Assembly: GCA_026785745.1 (NCBI GenBank)
Contig: JAJAZO010000056.1
Coordinates: 1-8,856, forward strand
Direction: 5' to 3'
DNA: 8,856 bases
Origin: Chitinophagaceae bacterium
GTDB taxonomy: Bacteria > Bacteroidota > Bacteroidia > Chitinophagales > Chitinophagaceae
Shown: positions 1 through 6,682 of the stretch, piece by piece
Layout: every line of letters starts with the position of its first letter
Numbering within the stretch: the first letter of the stretch is position 1
Notes under the pieces: model-generated
Seen by the model: only the letters and a program-made list of their open reading frames with translations
The model's database searches: none
What the model was told of the DNA's origin: nothing
Program-made: the position numbers and the translations under genes

Positions 1-1
1 A

Positions 2-2941
2 ACCTATACAGATAACGGTGCTATTGAAATGAGGAACCGTTTATTGAAAATAATCGGCAGTGCTGCTTACAATGTACGCATCCATACTTTTCATTCGTTT
101 TGCAATGAAGTAATACAGGACAATCTTACTTATTTTGGAAAATTAAACCTGGCACCCATCGGCGACCTGGAAGAGATTGATCTTTTCTATAAGTTAATAG
201 ACAGTATTGAAAAAAATAATCCGCTCAAACGTTTCCGCGGAGAAGTGTATTATGAAAAAGACCGGCTGAAATCTTTATACAGTTTAATTAAGAAAGAAGC
301 ATGGACACCGGCTTATCTGAACGAACGTATTGATGCTTATCTTACTGAACTGCCGACTAAAGAAGGTTTCTTTTACAAAAGAAAATATAAAGAGTTTAAT
401 GCCGGTGATGCTAAACCTGCGGCCATTGCCGATGAAAAAGAAAAAATGGAAATGCTGCGGGCTGCAGCCAATCTTTATCCACGATACAATGAAATGATGG
501 CCGCCGAAAGCCGTTACAATTTTGATGATATGATATTGTGGGTGCTGGATGCTTTTGATAAGAATAAATATTTATTACTCGACTACCAGGAACGTTACCA
601 GTATTTTCTGGTGGATGAATTTCAGGATACCAGCCGTTCTCAGAATTTATTACTGCAACATCTTACCAGCTATTGGGATGTACCCAATTTATTTGTGGTA
701 GGCGATGCTGACCAGAGTATTTTTTCTTTCCAGGATGCGAACGTGGAAAACATTATTGAAGTAGAAAAGAAATATGCAGATGAACTAACCAAGATAGACC
801 TTATCAATAATTATCGTTCTACACAAAATATACTAACAGCAGCGCATCGTTTAATTATCAATAATAACCTGCGGACTGTACTTACCGAAAATGACAAGCC
901 GCTTATTGCTTCCAATTCAAACCTGCAGGGAATTTCTATTGAACCCATCGTTACAGAATATGCCAACCCTGCACAGGAAGCTATTGATGTGGCTATGCAG
1001 GTAGAAGCATTGGTGCAGCAAGGCATCAGCGGAAAAGAAATTGCGATTATTTACCGCAACCATGCACAGGTGGCTACTATCACCACTATGCTGGAAGGAA
1101 AGAAAATTGCGGTGAATACAAAAAGAAAAGTTGATATACTACAATTGCCTTTTATTCAAAACCTGTTACTCATTCTCAACTTGATTAATAAAGAAAAATA
1201 TATTTCTTACAGTGCTGACGACCTGTTGTTCCTGTTATTGCACAGCGATTTCTTTAAATTATCTCCATTAGAAATTGCCAAACTCAGCATGACGGTAACT
1301 GCTAAAAACCGGGTGAGTAAAGAAGATACGTATTCGTTGCGCCGGTTGATGGCCGAATCTTCATTACCTAAAACAGATTTATTCAGCACGGCCAATGGTC
1401 ATTCTATAAAAGAAGTAAGTGATATGCTGGAGGGCTTATTGAAAGCATCTGGCAACAGTACTTTGCAACAATTGTTGGAGTTAGTAATTCAAAAAGCAGG
1501 TGTACTTTCCTGTGTAATGCAAAGCCCTGAGAAACCCTGGCTAATGCAGGTATTAAATGCATTTTTCAACCAGGTAAAAGATGAGAATAAACGTAATCCC
1601 GAATTAACCTTATCAGAATGGCTGGCTGATATTGATACAATGAAAAAAAATCGTCTTCCCATTTCATTATATAAAATAACAGCGAATGATGAAGGAGTGA
1701 ATATGGTAACTGCACACGGTGCCAAGGGTTCTGAATTTGCCCATGTATTTGTAATTGGTTGCACACAAAAAATATGGGATGACAATAACAAAGGCGGCAA
1801 CCGCAATTATAAACTCCCTGATAATTTAGTAAACAACAGCACCAAAGCATCTGACCTCGAAGAAAGCAGGCGTCTTTTTTATGTAGCCGTTACCCGTGCA
1901 AAAACACATCTCCATGTATCATATCCGGCAAAAGATGATAAAGACAAAGAACAAATTAAAAGTACATTTATAACTGAGTTGTTAGAAGGAAGCAGTTTGT
2001 TGGCAACACCAAAGCAAGTACCTGATGAATTACTGGCTGATTATCTATTGCTACAATTTGCAGAAAAAGCAAGACCGGAAATTGAATTGGTAGAAGCAGA
2101 ATATATTGACCAGATTTTAAAACGTTATACGTTAAGCGTTACCCATCTTAATAATTATCTGAACTGCCCCTTACGTTTTTATTACCAAAACCTGATAAGA
2201 GTACCCGCAGCTAAAAATGAAAGTATGGCTTTTGGCAGTGCCATACACTGGTCTATAGAAAGAATGTTTGTAAAAATGCGGGCTAATGAAAATATTTTTT
2301 TACCAAAAGAAGATCTGGTAAATGATTTTAACTGGTACATGAAAAATAACCGGGAAGCATTTACACCCGAAGCATTCAAATTAAAAATGGAGTATGGTGA
2401 AAAAATATTACCTGCCTATTATGATTATCACATTGACCGCTGGAATAAAATAGTTATCGTTGAAAAAGCAGTACGAAATGTAGCCGTACAAAATGTTCCC
2501 ATCAATGGCAAATTAGATAAGTTAGAATTTAATGGAAAACAAGTAAACGTAGTTGATTATAAAACCGGCAAATACGAAAATGCTAAAAAGAAATTAGTAC
2601 CGCCCAATGAAAAAGAACTGAATGGTGGCGATTATTGGCGGCAGGCCGTCTTTTATAAAATACTGTTGGATAATGACAGGACTAATGACTGGCAGGCGGT
2701 AAGCACAGAGTTTGATTTTATCGAACCGGTTAATGATGAATATAAAACTGAAATTGTTCAGGTCAGTCCTTCCGATATAACTACTGTAACGCACCAGATA
2801 ACAGACACCTGGCAAAAAATACAGAATAAAGAATTTAAAACCGGCTGCGGCAAGCCCGATTGCGATTGGTGCAATTTTGTAAAGTCTAATCACCTGGCTG
2901 TTGAATTACATCCGCCGGAAGAAGAAGAAACAATACTATGA
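2..2941 (+). CDS. UvrD/Rep-family ATP-dependent DNA helicase fused to PD-(D/E)XK nuclease (5' truncated)
   Basis: This is a superfamily 1A helicase that should unwind DNA with ATP and cut it with a RecB/AddB-type nuclease during break repair. The reading frame is already open at base 2, where the codons resemble motif Ia (TYTDNGAIEMRNRL), so the Met at 29 is internal and Walker A lies upstream. Counting from that Met: motif Ib TFHSFC near 20, motif II DEFQD 196-200, motif III GDADQS 225-230, motif IV NNYRS 260-264, motif V AHGAKGSEF 562-570, and motif VI with FYVAVTRAK ending at 625. The C-terminal nuclease starts near 705 and shows H740, D830, and D843-Y-K845 in VDYKTG. Cys713 with Cys940, Cys945 and Cys948 resembles the AddB Fe-S cluster set. 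About 970 codons follow the Met, so only the first tens of residues are missing. The helicase and nuclease assignment is firm; the exact pathway (AddAB-like or stand-alone) is inference. Confidence 0.95.
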   Translation, partial: TYTDNGAIEMRNRLLKIIGSAAYNVRIHTFHSFCNEVIQDNLTYFGKLNLAPIGDLEEIDLFYKLIDSIEKNNPLKRFRGEVYYEKDRLKSLYSLIKKEAWTPAYLNERIDAYLTELPTKEGFFYKRKYKEFNAGDAKPAAIADEKEKMEMLRAAANLYPRYNEMMAAESRYNFDDMILWVLDAFDKNKYLLLDYQERYQYFLVDEFQDTSRSQNLLLQHLTSYWDVPNLFVVGDADQSIFSFQDANVENIIEVEKKYADELTKIDLINNYRSTQNILTAAHRLIINNNLRTVLTENDKPLIASNSNLQGISIEPIVTEYANPAQEAIDVAMQVEALVQQGISGKEIAIIYRNHAQVATITTMLEGKKIAVNTKRKVDILQLPFIQNLLLILNLINKEKYISYSADDLLFLLLHSDFFKLSPLEIAKLSMTVTAKNRVSKEDTYSLRRLMAESSLPKTDLFSTANGHSIKEVSDMLEGLLKASGNSTLQQLLELVIQKAGVLSCVMQSPEKPWLMQVLNAFFNQVKDENKRNPELTLSEWLADIDTMKKNRLPISLYKITANDEGVNMVTAHGAKGSEFAHVFVIGCTQKIWDDNNKGGNRNYKLPDNLVNNSTKASDLEESRRLFYVAVTRAKTHLHVSYPAKDDKDKEQIKSTFITELLEGSSLLATPKQVPDELLADYLLLQFAEKARPEIELVEAEYIDQILKRYTLSVTHLNNYLNCPLRFYYQNLIRVPAAKNESMAFGSAIHWSIERMFVKMRANENIFLPKEDLVNDFNWYMKNNREAFTPEAFKLKMEYGEKILPAYYDYHIDRWNKIVIVEKAVRNVAVQNVPINGKLDKLEFNGKQVNVVDYKTGKYENAKKKLVPPNEKELNGGDYWRQAVFYKILLDNDRTNDWQAVSTEFDFIEPVNDEYKTEIVQVSPSDITTVTHQITDTWQKIQNKEFKTGCGKPDCDWCNFVKSNHLAVELHPPEEEETIL

Positions 2942-3000
2942 TTAACAGGATTTTTAGGTATTAATTGCTACGCAGTAATAACCAATAAGCCGAAACAGGT

Positions 3001-3008
3001 TAAGTTTG
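3001..3008 (+). promoter_or_regulatory. Possible Bacteroidota -7 element before the Ig-like protein gene
   Basis: TAAGTTTG matches the TAnnTTTG -7 consensus of the Bacteroidota primary sigma factor and lies 8 bases before the ATG at 3017. No TTTG or TTG stands at the expected 19-21 base spacing upstream; the nearest TTG, at 2965-2967, is too far. If real, the leader would be almost absent. The element sits in the 75-base gap after the helicase gene, which otherwise shows nothing clear. Confidence 0.3.
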
Positions 3009-3016
3009 CAGCCTAC

Positions 3017-4447
3017 ATGAATTACAGGGGCTTAATATCATCAGCAGTTCTCATACTAATCATTACCATCAGTGTAATCAGTGGTCCGGGCTGTGCCACT
3101 ATAGTACCGCCGCAAGGTGGGCCAAAAGATTCTATTCCCCCCGTTCTATTGAAAGCCACTCCCGGCGATTCTACCCGGAATTTTACCGGCAACAAAATCA
3201 CTTTCTCTTTTGATGAGTTTGTGGATGTGCAAAATCTCCTGGAAAATCTGAATGTTTCTCCGTCGCCTGTAATCAATCCTTCCGTTGAATCTAAATTAAA
3301 TACCGTAACCGTAAAACTAAAAGACACTTTGGAGTCTAACACAACTTACTCCATCAACTTTGGTGATGCGATTAAAGATTTTAACGAGGGCAACCCAATA
3401 AAAGGATTTACATATACTTTTTCAACAGGTAAGTATATTGATTCATTAGAGCTAACAGGAAAAGTAATACTGGCAGAAACCGGAAAAACAGATACTACCT
3501 TAATTGTAATGCTGCATACCAGTGCCAACGACTCTGCCCTGGTAAACATAAAACCCCGGTACATTACCAAACTGGATGGTAATGGAAATTATACTTTCAA
3601 GAATCTGCCTCCAAAAACTTTTTATATCTATGCCCTGAAAGATGAAGGAGGCACCCGTCGCTATTCGGACGAAAAATTATTTGCCTTTGCTGATAAACCG
3701 GTGGTGCCGGTATTAAAAGCGGAGCCTGACACTTTGTATGCCTGGGTAGCAAAACAAACAACTGAGTCATCTACTACACCAGTTAATCTTAATATTGGCG
3801 GAGGCCGCATCAAAAGCGGAGGCAATACAGCAGATACCCGGTTAAAATATCAAACCAATCTTAATAGCGGGCAGCAGGATTTGTTAGGCAGCTTCATCAT
3901 GACTTTTGAGCAACCGCTTCGCTCCTTCGATTCAACAAAAATAAAACTCTTTACAGATTCTGTTTTTAGTCCAGCCGGTGCTTATTCTTTTAAAAAAGAC
4001 AGTACCAATAAAAAAATACAACTAACCCATACCTGGAAAGAAAATACAACATACCATATCATATTGGATAAAGATTTTGCACAGGATTCATCCGGAAAAA
4101 AATTATTAAAGACCGATACTCTTTCATTTAAAACAAAAAAGCTGGCTGAGTATGGCTCACTGCAATTAAAATTCAAGAACCTTAACCTCGCTAAACACCC
4201 GGTTCTGCTATTTATCTCCGGGCAAACACTTTTCAAATCAGTTCCATTAACTACGGCTGAGTTTTCACAAACCGTTTTCCTGCCCGGTGATTATGAACTC
4301 CGTATTTTATATGATGATAATAAAAACGGCATCTGGGACCCCGGCCAATTTTTTGGCAAAAAGAAACAACCCGAACTGGTAAAACCAGTTGAGAGAAGAA
4401 TAACCGTGAAGCCAGCCTGGCAGAATGAGATTGAAATAACCTTATAA
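3017..4447 (+). CDS. Exported Ig-like domain protein, probable lipoprotein
   Basis: This 476-residue envelope protein of unknown specific function resembles Bacteroidota 'Ig-like domain-containing' lipoproteins. A hydrophobic signal segment spans roughly residues 6-22 and is followed by Cys26 in SGPGCATIVPP. The mature start (VPPQGGPKDSIPPVLL) is characteristic of this family. Residues about 40-140 form a Big_5/SbsA-type Ig-like domain ending in FTYTFSTG. Next comes a transthyretin-like segment (YTFKNLPPKTFYIYALKDEG), a second Ig-like region ending near TDTLSFKTKK, and a C-terminal domain with an acidic D433-D-N-K-N-G-I-W-D441 loop that could bind calcium. No in-frame ATG lies upstream, so 3017 is the natural start. 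The residue at -3 of the presumed lipobox is Gly and -2 is Pro, a poor lipobox, so anchoring is less certain than export. A surface or periplasmic structural role is inference. Confidence 0.8.
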   Translation: MNYRGLISSAVLILIITISVISGPGCATIVPPQGGPKDSIPPVLLKATPGDSTRNFTGNKITFSFDEFVDVQNLLENLNVSPSPVINPSVESKLNTVTVKLKDTLESNTTYSINFGDAIKDFNEGNPIKGFTYTFSTGKYIDSLELTGKVILAETGKTDTTLIVMLHTSANDSALVNIKPRYITKLDGNGNYTFKNLPPKTFYIYALKDEGGTRRYSDEKLFAFADKPVVPVLKAEPDTLYAWVAKQTTESSTTPVNLNIGGGRIKSGGNTADTRLKYQTNLNSGQQDLLGSFIMTFEQPLRSFDSTKIKLFTDSVFSPAGAYSFKKDSTNKKIQLTHTWKENTTYHIILDKDFAQDSSGKKLLKTDTLSFKTKKLAEYGSLQLKFKNLNLAKHPVLLFISGQTLFKSVPLTTAEFSQTVFLPGDYELRILYDDNKNGIWDPGQFFGKKKQPELVKPVERRITVKPAWQNEIEITL

Positions 4448-4458
4448 GCTGCGAGATA

Positions 4459-4507
4459 TGAGTTACGAGTTTCGAGCCTTCAGACCCCTCTCGCCACTCG
4501 TAACTCA
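4459..4507 (+). repeat. 12-bp perfect inverted repeat in the gap before recR
   Basis: The arms TGAGTTACGAGT (4459-4470) and ACTCGTAACTCA (4496-4507) are exact reverse complements. Inside them, CGAG 4473-4476 can pair with CTCG 4490-4493 after a 2x2 internal loop, leaving a 13-base loop. Related words recur next to it (GAGTTTCGAG on the left, AACTCAAAACTCATAAC on the right), giving a mosaic of GAGTT/AACTC units. It begins 11 bases after the Ig-like gene stop. It could act as a bidirectional transcription end or be a copy of a dispersed intergenic repeat; no clear T tract follows. Confidence 0.7.
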
Positions 4508-4518
4508 AAACTCATAAC

Positions 4519-4526
4519 TATATTTG
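4519..4526 (+). promoter_or_regulatory. -7 promoter element just before recR
   Basis: TATATTTG is an exact TAnnTTTG match ending three bases before the ATG at 4530. Transcription from it would begin at or next to the start codon, giving a leaderless or nearly leaderless recR mRNA. No TTTG -33 box is evident, because that position lies in the right arm of the 4459-4507 repeat. The match is exact but short, so confidence is moderate. Confidence 0.4.
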
Positions 4527-4529
4527 CGT

Positions 4530-5186
4530 ATGCAATTCTCCTCCTCTCTCTTAGAAAATGCCGTCAACGAGTTTGCCAAACTTCCCGGTATTGGAAAAAA
4601 AACGGCGTTGCGGTTAGTATTGCATTTATTAAAACAAGACATCAAAGTAACAGGCCAGTTCAGTGAAGTAATTGGCCGGATGCGGACAGAGATAAAATTC
4701 TGTCACCGTTGCTTTAATGTGGCCGATGGTGATATTTGTTCTATCTGTGCCAATTCGATGAGAAAACAGGAAGTGATTTGTGTGGTGGAAAATATCCGTG
4801 ATGTTATTGCCATTGAAAGCACTCAGCAGTATAACGGCACATATCATATATTAAATGGTGTCATTTCTCCATTAGATGGTATTGGCCCGGACCAGTTGAA
4901 TATCGAATCGTTGGTGAACCGCATCGAAAAAGAAAAAATAGAAGAACTCATCTTTGCCCTTAATCCTAATATACAGGGCGACACTACCATCTATTATATT
5001 CAAAAGAAACTATCCTCCCGATCCGGCTCACAGAACCCTGCGGACGGACAGCCTTTAAATATCCGCATTACTACTATTGCCCGTGGTATAGCCTTTGGTG
5101 GCGAACTGGAATATGCCGACGAAATGACCCTGGCAAGAAGCCTCCAAAACAGGTTACCTGTAGAAAGTTATGTTTCCAGCCGCTAA
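4530..5186 (+). CDS. recR: Recombination mediator RecR
   Basis: RecR works with RecO (and RecF) to load RecA on SSB-coated single-stranded DNA during gap and break repair; it acts in the cytoplasm as a ring-shaped clamp. The 218-residue product has the family order: helix-hairpin-helix LPGIGKKTALRLV (18-30), a four-cysteine zinc finger (C58, C61, C70, C73), a Toprim domain starting at VICVVE with Glu87 and continuing through GVISPLDGIGP and ALNPNIQGD, and the C-terminal motif IARGIAFGGELEYADEMTL. I chose the ATG at 4530; the TTG at 4524 overlaps the -7 element and adds only two residues. Residues about 162-175 (SSRSGSQNPADGQP) form an insert absent from E. coli RecR, between the Toprim core and the C-terminal motif. 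The identification is secure. Confidence 0.97.
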   Translation: MQFSSSLLENAVNEFAKLPGIGKKTALRLVLHLLKQDIKVTGQFSEVIGRMRTEIKFCHRCFNVADGDICSICANSMRKQEVICVVENIRDVIAIESTQQYNGTYHILNGVISPLDGIGPDQLNIESLVNRIEKEKIEELIFALNPNIQGDTTIYYIQKKLSSRSGSQNPADGQPLNIRITTIARGIAFGGELEYADEMTLARSLQNRLPVESYVSSR

Positions 5187-5228
5187 AACCCCCTGCATAT
5201 TGCCGATTGCTGTATGAAATCATCTTTG

Positions 5229-5291
5229 CTTGCAAGCCGTAGCTTCGTCCGACGCCATAGGCTTTGGCCGACGGCTGTCAGCTAAGGCTTG
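5229..5291 (+). repeat. Imperfect hairpin repeat after recR, possible terminator
   Basis: CAAGCCGTAGCT (5233-5244) pairs with AGCTAAGGCTTG (5280-5291) with a single mismatch in 12. Inside, CGTC 5246-5249 can pair with GACG 5270-5273, and GCC 5254-5256 with GGC 5266-5268. The left end also holds the palindrome CTTGCAAG (5229-5236). The block is more GC-rich than its surroundings and is followed by TTTATTAT, so it may end recR transcription. Its look also fits a dispersed REP-like intergenic element. The pairing is seen directly; the function is inference. Confidence 0.5.
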
Positions 5292-5319
5292 TTTATTATC
5301 CCTTTATAACTTAGCTTTG
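5289..5319 (+). promoter_or_regulatory. Promoter for the metH cluster
   Basis: CTTG (TTG at 5289-5291) and TAGCTTTG (5312-5319) are separated by 20 bases, matching the Bacteroidota TTTG-N19-21-TAnnTTTG promoter. It is the only place in this intergenic region where both elements stand at correct spacing. Transcription would start near 5325, leaving an untranslated leader of about 225 bases before the ATG at 5550. The -33 element overlaps the right arm of the preceding hairpin. Confidence 0.55.
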
Positions 5320-5340
5320 TAGTCATATCACAGGCAGATT

Positions 5341-5516
5341 TGTTTATTGTTCGGCCAGCTCAAAACAAGAACTAATAAACGGTACGAAACTCACTTCACG
5401 GTTTCCCAACGTTTAATAGTTCAATAAAAAGAATGATGTAACCAGCATTAGTGCTACTATCATGGTCTGTTGCGTCGCACTATTCATCGTTCTGTAATTC
5501 TACTGAACAATAAACA
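5341..5516 (+). ncRNA. Candidate structured 5' leader (three-way junction) upstream of metH
   Basis: The leader folds by eye into a closed three-way junction. P1 is TGTTTATTGTTC (5341-5352) with its exact complement at 5505-5516, extendable by a G-U and a G-C pair. P2 is 5369-5381 with 5410-5422 (12 of 13 pairs), topped by GAAAC 5386-5390 with GTTTC 5401-5405. P3 is GAATGATG 5431-5438 with CATCGTTC 5485-5492 (one G-U), continued by TAGTGC 5449-5454 with GCACTA 5477-5482. P1 opens about 16 bases after the predicted transcription start and closes 33 bases before the metH ATG. This is the usual placement for a riboswitch. I do not find the cobalamin-riboswitch B12 box or GCCACTG element, nor SAM-I core motifs. 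A ligand such as cobalamin, SAM or methionine is only a guess; a palindromic insertion element is the main alternative. Confidence 0.5.
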
Positions 5517-5549
5517 GCCTTCTGTACTTCTGGAGTAAAAACGAAAATT

Positions 5550-6587
5550 ATGTCAGACATCAGAAAAGAACTTGAAAAAAGAATCCTCATTATTGATGGT
5601 GCTATGGGTACCATGATTCAGCGTCATAAATTAACCGAAGCTGATTATCGTGGCGAACGATTTAAAGATTGGCCTTCCGATGTAAAAGGCAATAACGACT
5701 TGCTGAACATCACCCAACCACAAATCATTACCGGAATACATAAAGAATACCTTGATGCCGGTGCTGATATTATTGAAACCAATACATTCAGCAGTACTAC
5801 TATCGCTATGGCCGATTATGGTATGGAATCACTTGCTTATGAATTAAATGTCGCTGCTGCTAAATGTGCAAAGAATGCAATTAACGAATTTAAAGAATCC
5901 CGGAAAGCCTTCCCTGAAGAAGGAGGTTTGAGGGGGCCTTGGGTGGCCGGTGCTATCGGGCCATTAAATAAAACATTATCACTTTCACCCGATGTAAATA
6001 ATCCTGGTTTCCGTGCCGTTACATTTGATGAGGTAGTAACTGCATATTACGAACAGGTAAAAGGATTAGTAGATGGTGGCGTTGATATTTTATTAATAGA
6101 AACTATTTTTGATACATTGAATGCCAAAGGAGCCATCTTCGCTATAAAGAAATATTTCAGGGATAGTAAACAAAAGGAGTTACCGGTAATGATTAGCGGA
6201 ACAATAACAGATGCATCCGGCAGAACATTAAGCGGTCAGACTCTCGAAGCATTTTATACTTCTATCATGCATGCCAAACCACTCAGCGTTGGTTTGAATT
6301 GTGCGTTAGGTGCAAAAGAAATGAGGCCGCATATTGAAGAGTTGTCACAAATAGCCAGTTGTTATGTATCAGCTTATCCCAATGCCGGGTTACCCAATGC
6401 AATGGGAGAATATGATGAACATCCGGAAGAAACAGCACATTTTTTAGAAGATTGGGCAAAGGAGGGTTGGGTAAATATTGTGGGTGGATGCTGTGGCACT
6501 ACGCCAGACCATATTAAGCATATTGCAGATGAAGTAAAAAATATTAAACCACGACAACTACCCGTAGTTGAAAAAGAGTTAGCATGA
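5550..6587 (+). CDS. metH: Methionine synthase homocysteine-binding subunit (MetH module 1)
   Basis: This 345-residue protein corresponds to the first module of cobalamin-dependent methionine synthase, a TIM barrel that binds zinc and activates homocysteine for methyl transfer from methylcobalamin. Key features are DGAMGTMIQ near the N terminus, the barrel motifs IIETNTFSS and [12 protein letters not shown], and the zinc ligands Cys251 (GLNCALGA) and Cys314-Cys315 (GGCCGTT), aligning with E. coli Cys247, Cys310 and Cys311. It ends about where module 1 of E. coli MetH ends, so it is a natural split and not a broken gene. The remaining modules start at 6683. A small extra loop (around [16 protein letters not shown]) precedes the VAGAIGPLN strand. 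The ATG at 5550 begins the conserved sequence; GGAG at 5532-5535 is too distant for a strong ribosome site. Its stop overlaps the next small ORF as ATGA. Confidence 0.95.
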   Translation: MSDIRKELEKRILIIDGAMGTMIQRHKLTEADYRGERFKDWPSDVKGNNDLLNITQPQIITGIHKEYLDAGADIIETNTFSSTTIAMADYGMESLAYELNVAAAKCAKNAINEFKESRKAFPEEGGLRGPWVAGAIGPLNKTLSLSPDVNNPGFRAVTFDEVVTAYYEQVKGLVDGGVDILLIETIFDTLNAKGAIFAIKKYFRDSKQKELPVMISGTITDASGRTLSGQTLEAFYTSIMHAKPLSVGLNCALGAKEMRPHIEELSQIASCYVSAYPNAGLPNAMGEYDEHPEETAHFLEDWAKEGWVNIVGGCCGTTPDHIKHIADEVKNIKPRQLPVVEKELA

Positions 6588-6682
6588 CAACTTCATTATT
6601 CCTGTTAATACTATCCATTCTCATACTTGTAGTAAATAACTTTTCCCTTGTAAAAAAGTTATTTCTAAAAAAGAACTCTTAG
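6584..6682 (+). CDS. Putative 32-residue single-span membrane peptide within the metH operon
   Basis: An ATG at 6584 overlaps the TGA of the upstream metH gene by four bases (ATGA). The ORF then runs 32 codons to a TAG at 6680-6682 that touches the ATG of the next metH gene. The product begins [17 protein letters not shown], is hydrophobic from residue 5 to about 23 with Asn18-Asn19 in the middle, and ends in a basic tail (K24, K25, K29, K30). That suggests one transmembrane helix with the C terminus in the cytoplasm. I recognise no family. The exact fit into the 95-base gap suggests translational coupling. It may instead be a chance ORF in a spacer, or serve only to carry ribosomes to the downstream start. 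Its reality is unproven; the geometry is what supports it. Confidence 0.5.
   Translation: MTTSLFLLILSILILVVNNFSLVKKLFLKKNS

Noticed and set aside
29..31. ATG at 29 as the helicase start
   Set aside because: The frame is open upstream and the codons before 29 already read as helicase motif Ia; Walker A would be missing if this were the start.
2942..3016. Regulatory RNA or terminator in the helicase/Ig-like gap
   Set aside because: Only a weak, interrupted hairpin around ATTGCTACGCAGTAAT is visible, which is not enough to call.
4374..4390. Perfect 7-bp hairpin AACTGGT-AAA-ACCAGTT
   Set aside because: It lies inside the coding end of the Ig-like gene, about 60 bases before the stop, with no T tract, so it is not convincing as a terminator.
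4524..4526. TTG at 4524 as the recR start
   Set aside because: It is part of the TATATTTG promoter element, and the ATG two codons later starts directly before conserved RecR sequence.
5413..5487. Minus-strand 24-codon hydrophobic ORF (MNSATQQTMIVALMLVTSFF...) in the metH leader
   Set aside because: It lies inside the predicted structured leader, has no TAnnTTTG promoter or clear ribosome site on that strand, and such short hydrophobic frames arise readily from A/T-rich sequence.
5462..5497. Plus-strand 11-codon leader peptide candidate (MVCCVALFIVL) upstream of metH
   Set aside because: It has no methionine codons beyond the start that would suggest attenuation, no ribosome site, and no terminator/antiterminator pair nearby; its length is within chance expectation.
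5341..5516. Interpretation of the 12-bp inverted repeat as the ends of a small transposable element
   Set aside because: No target-site duplication is visible at the borders (GATT before, GCCT after), and additional nested helices inside fit an RNA fold better. Not fully excluded.
5320..5549. Cobalamin riboswitch or SAM-I riboswitch of known type
   Set aside because: I could not find the B12 box, GCCACTG, or the SAM-I core motifs on the plus strand.
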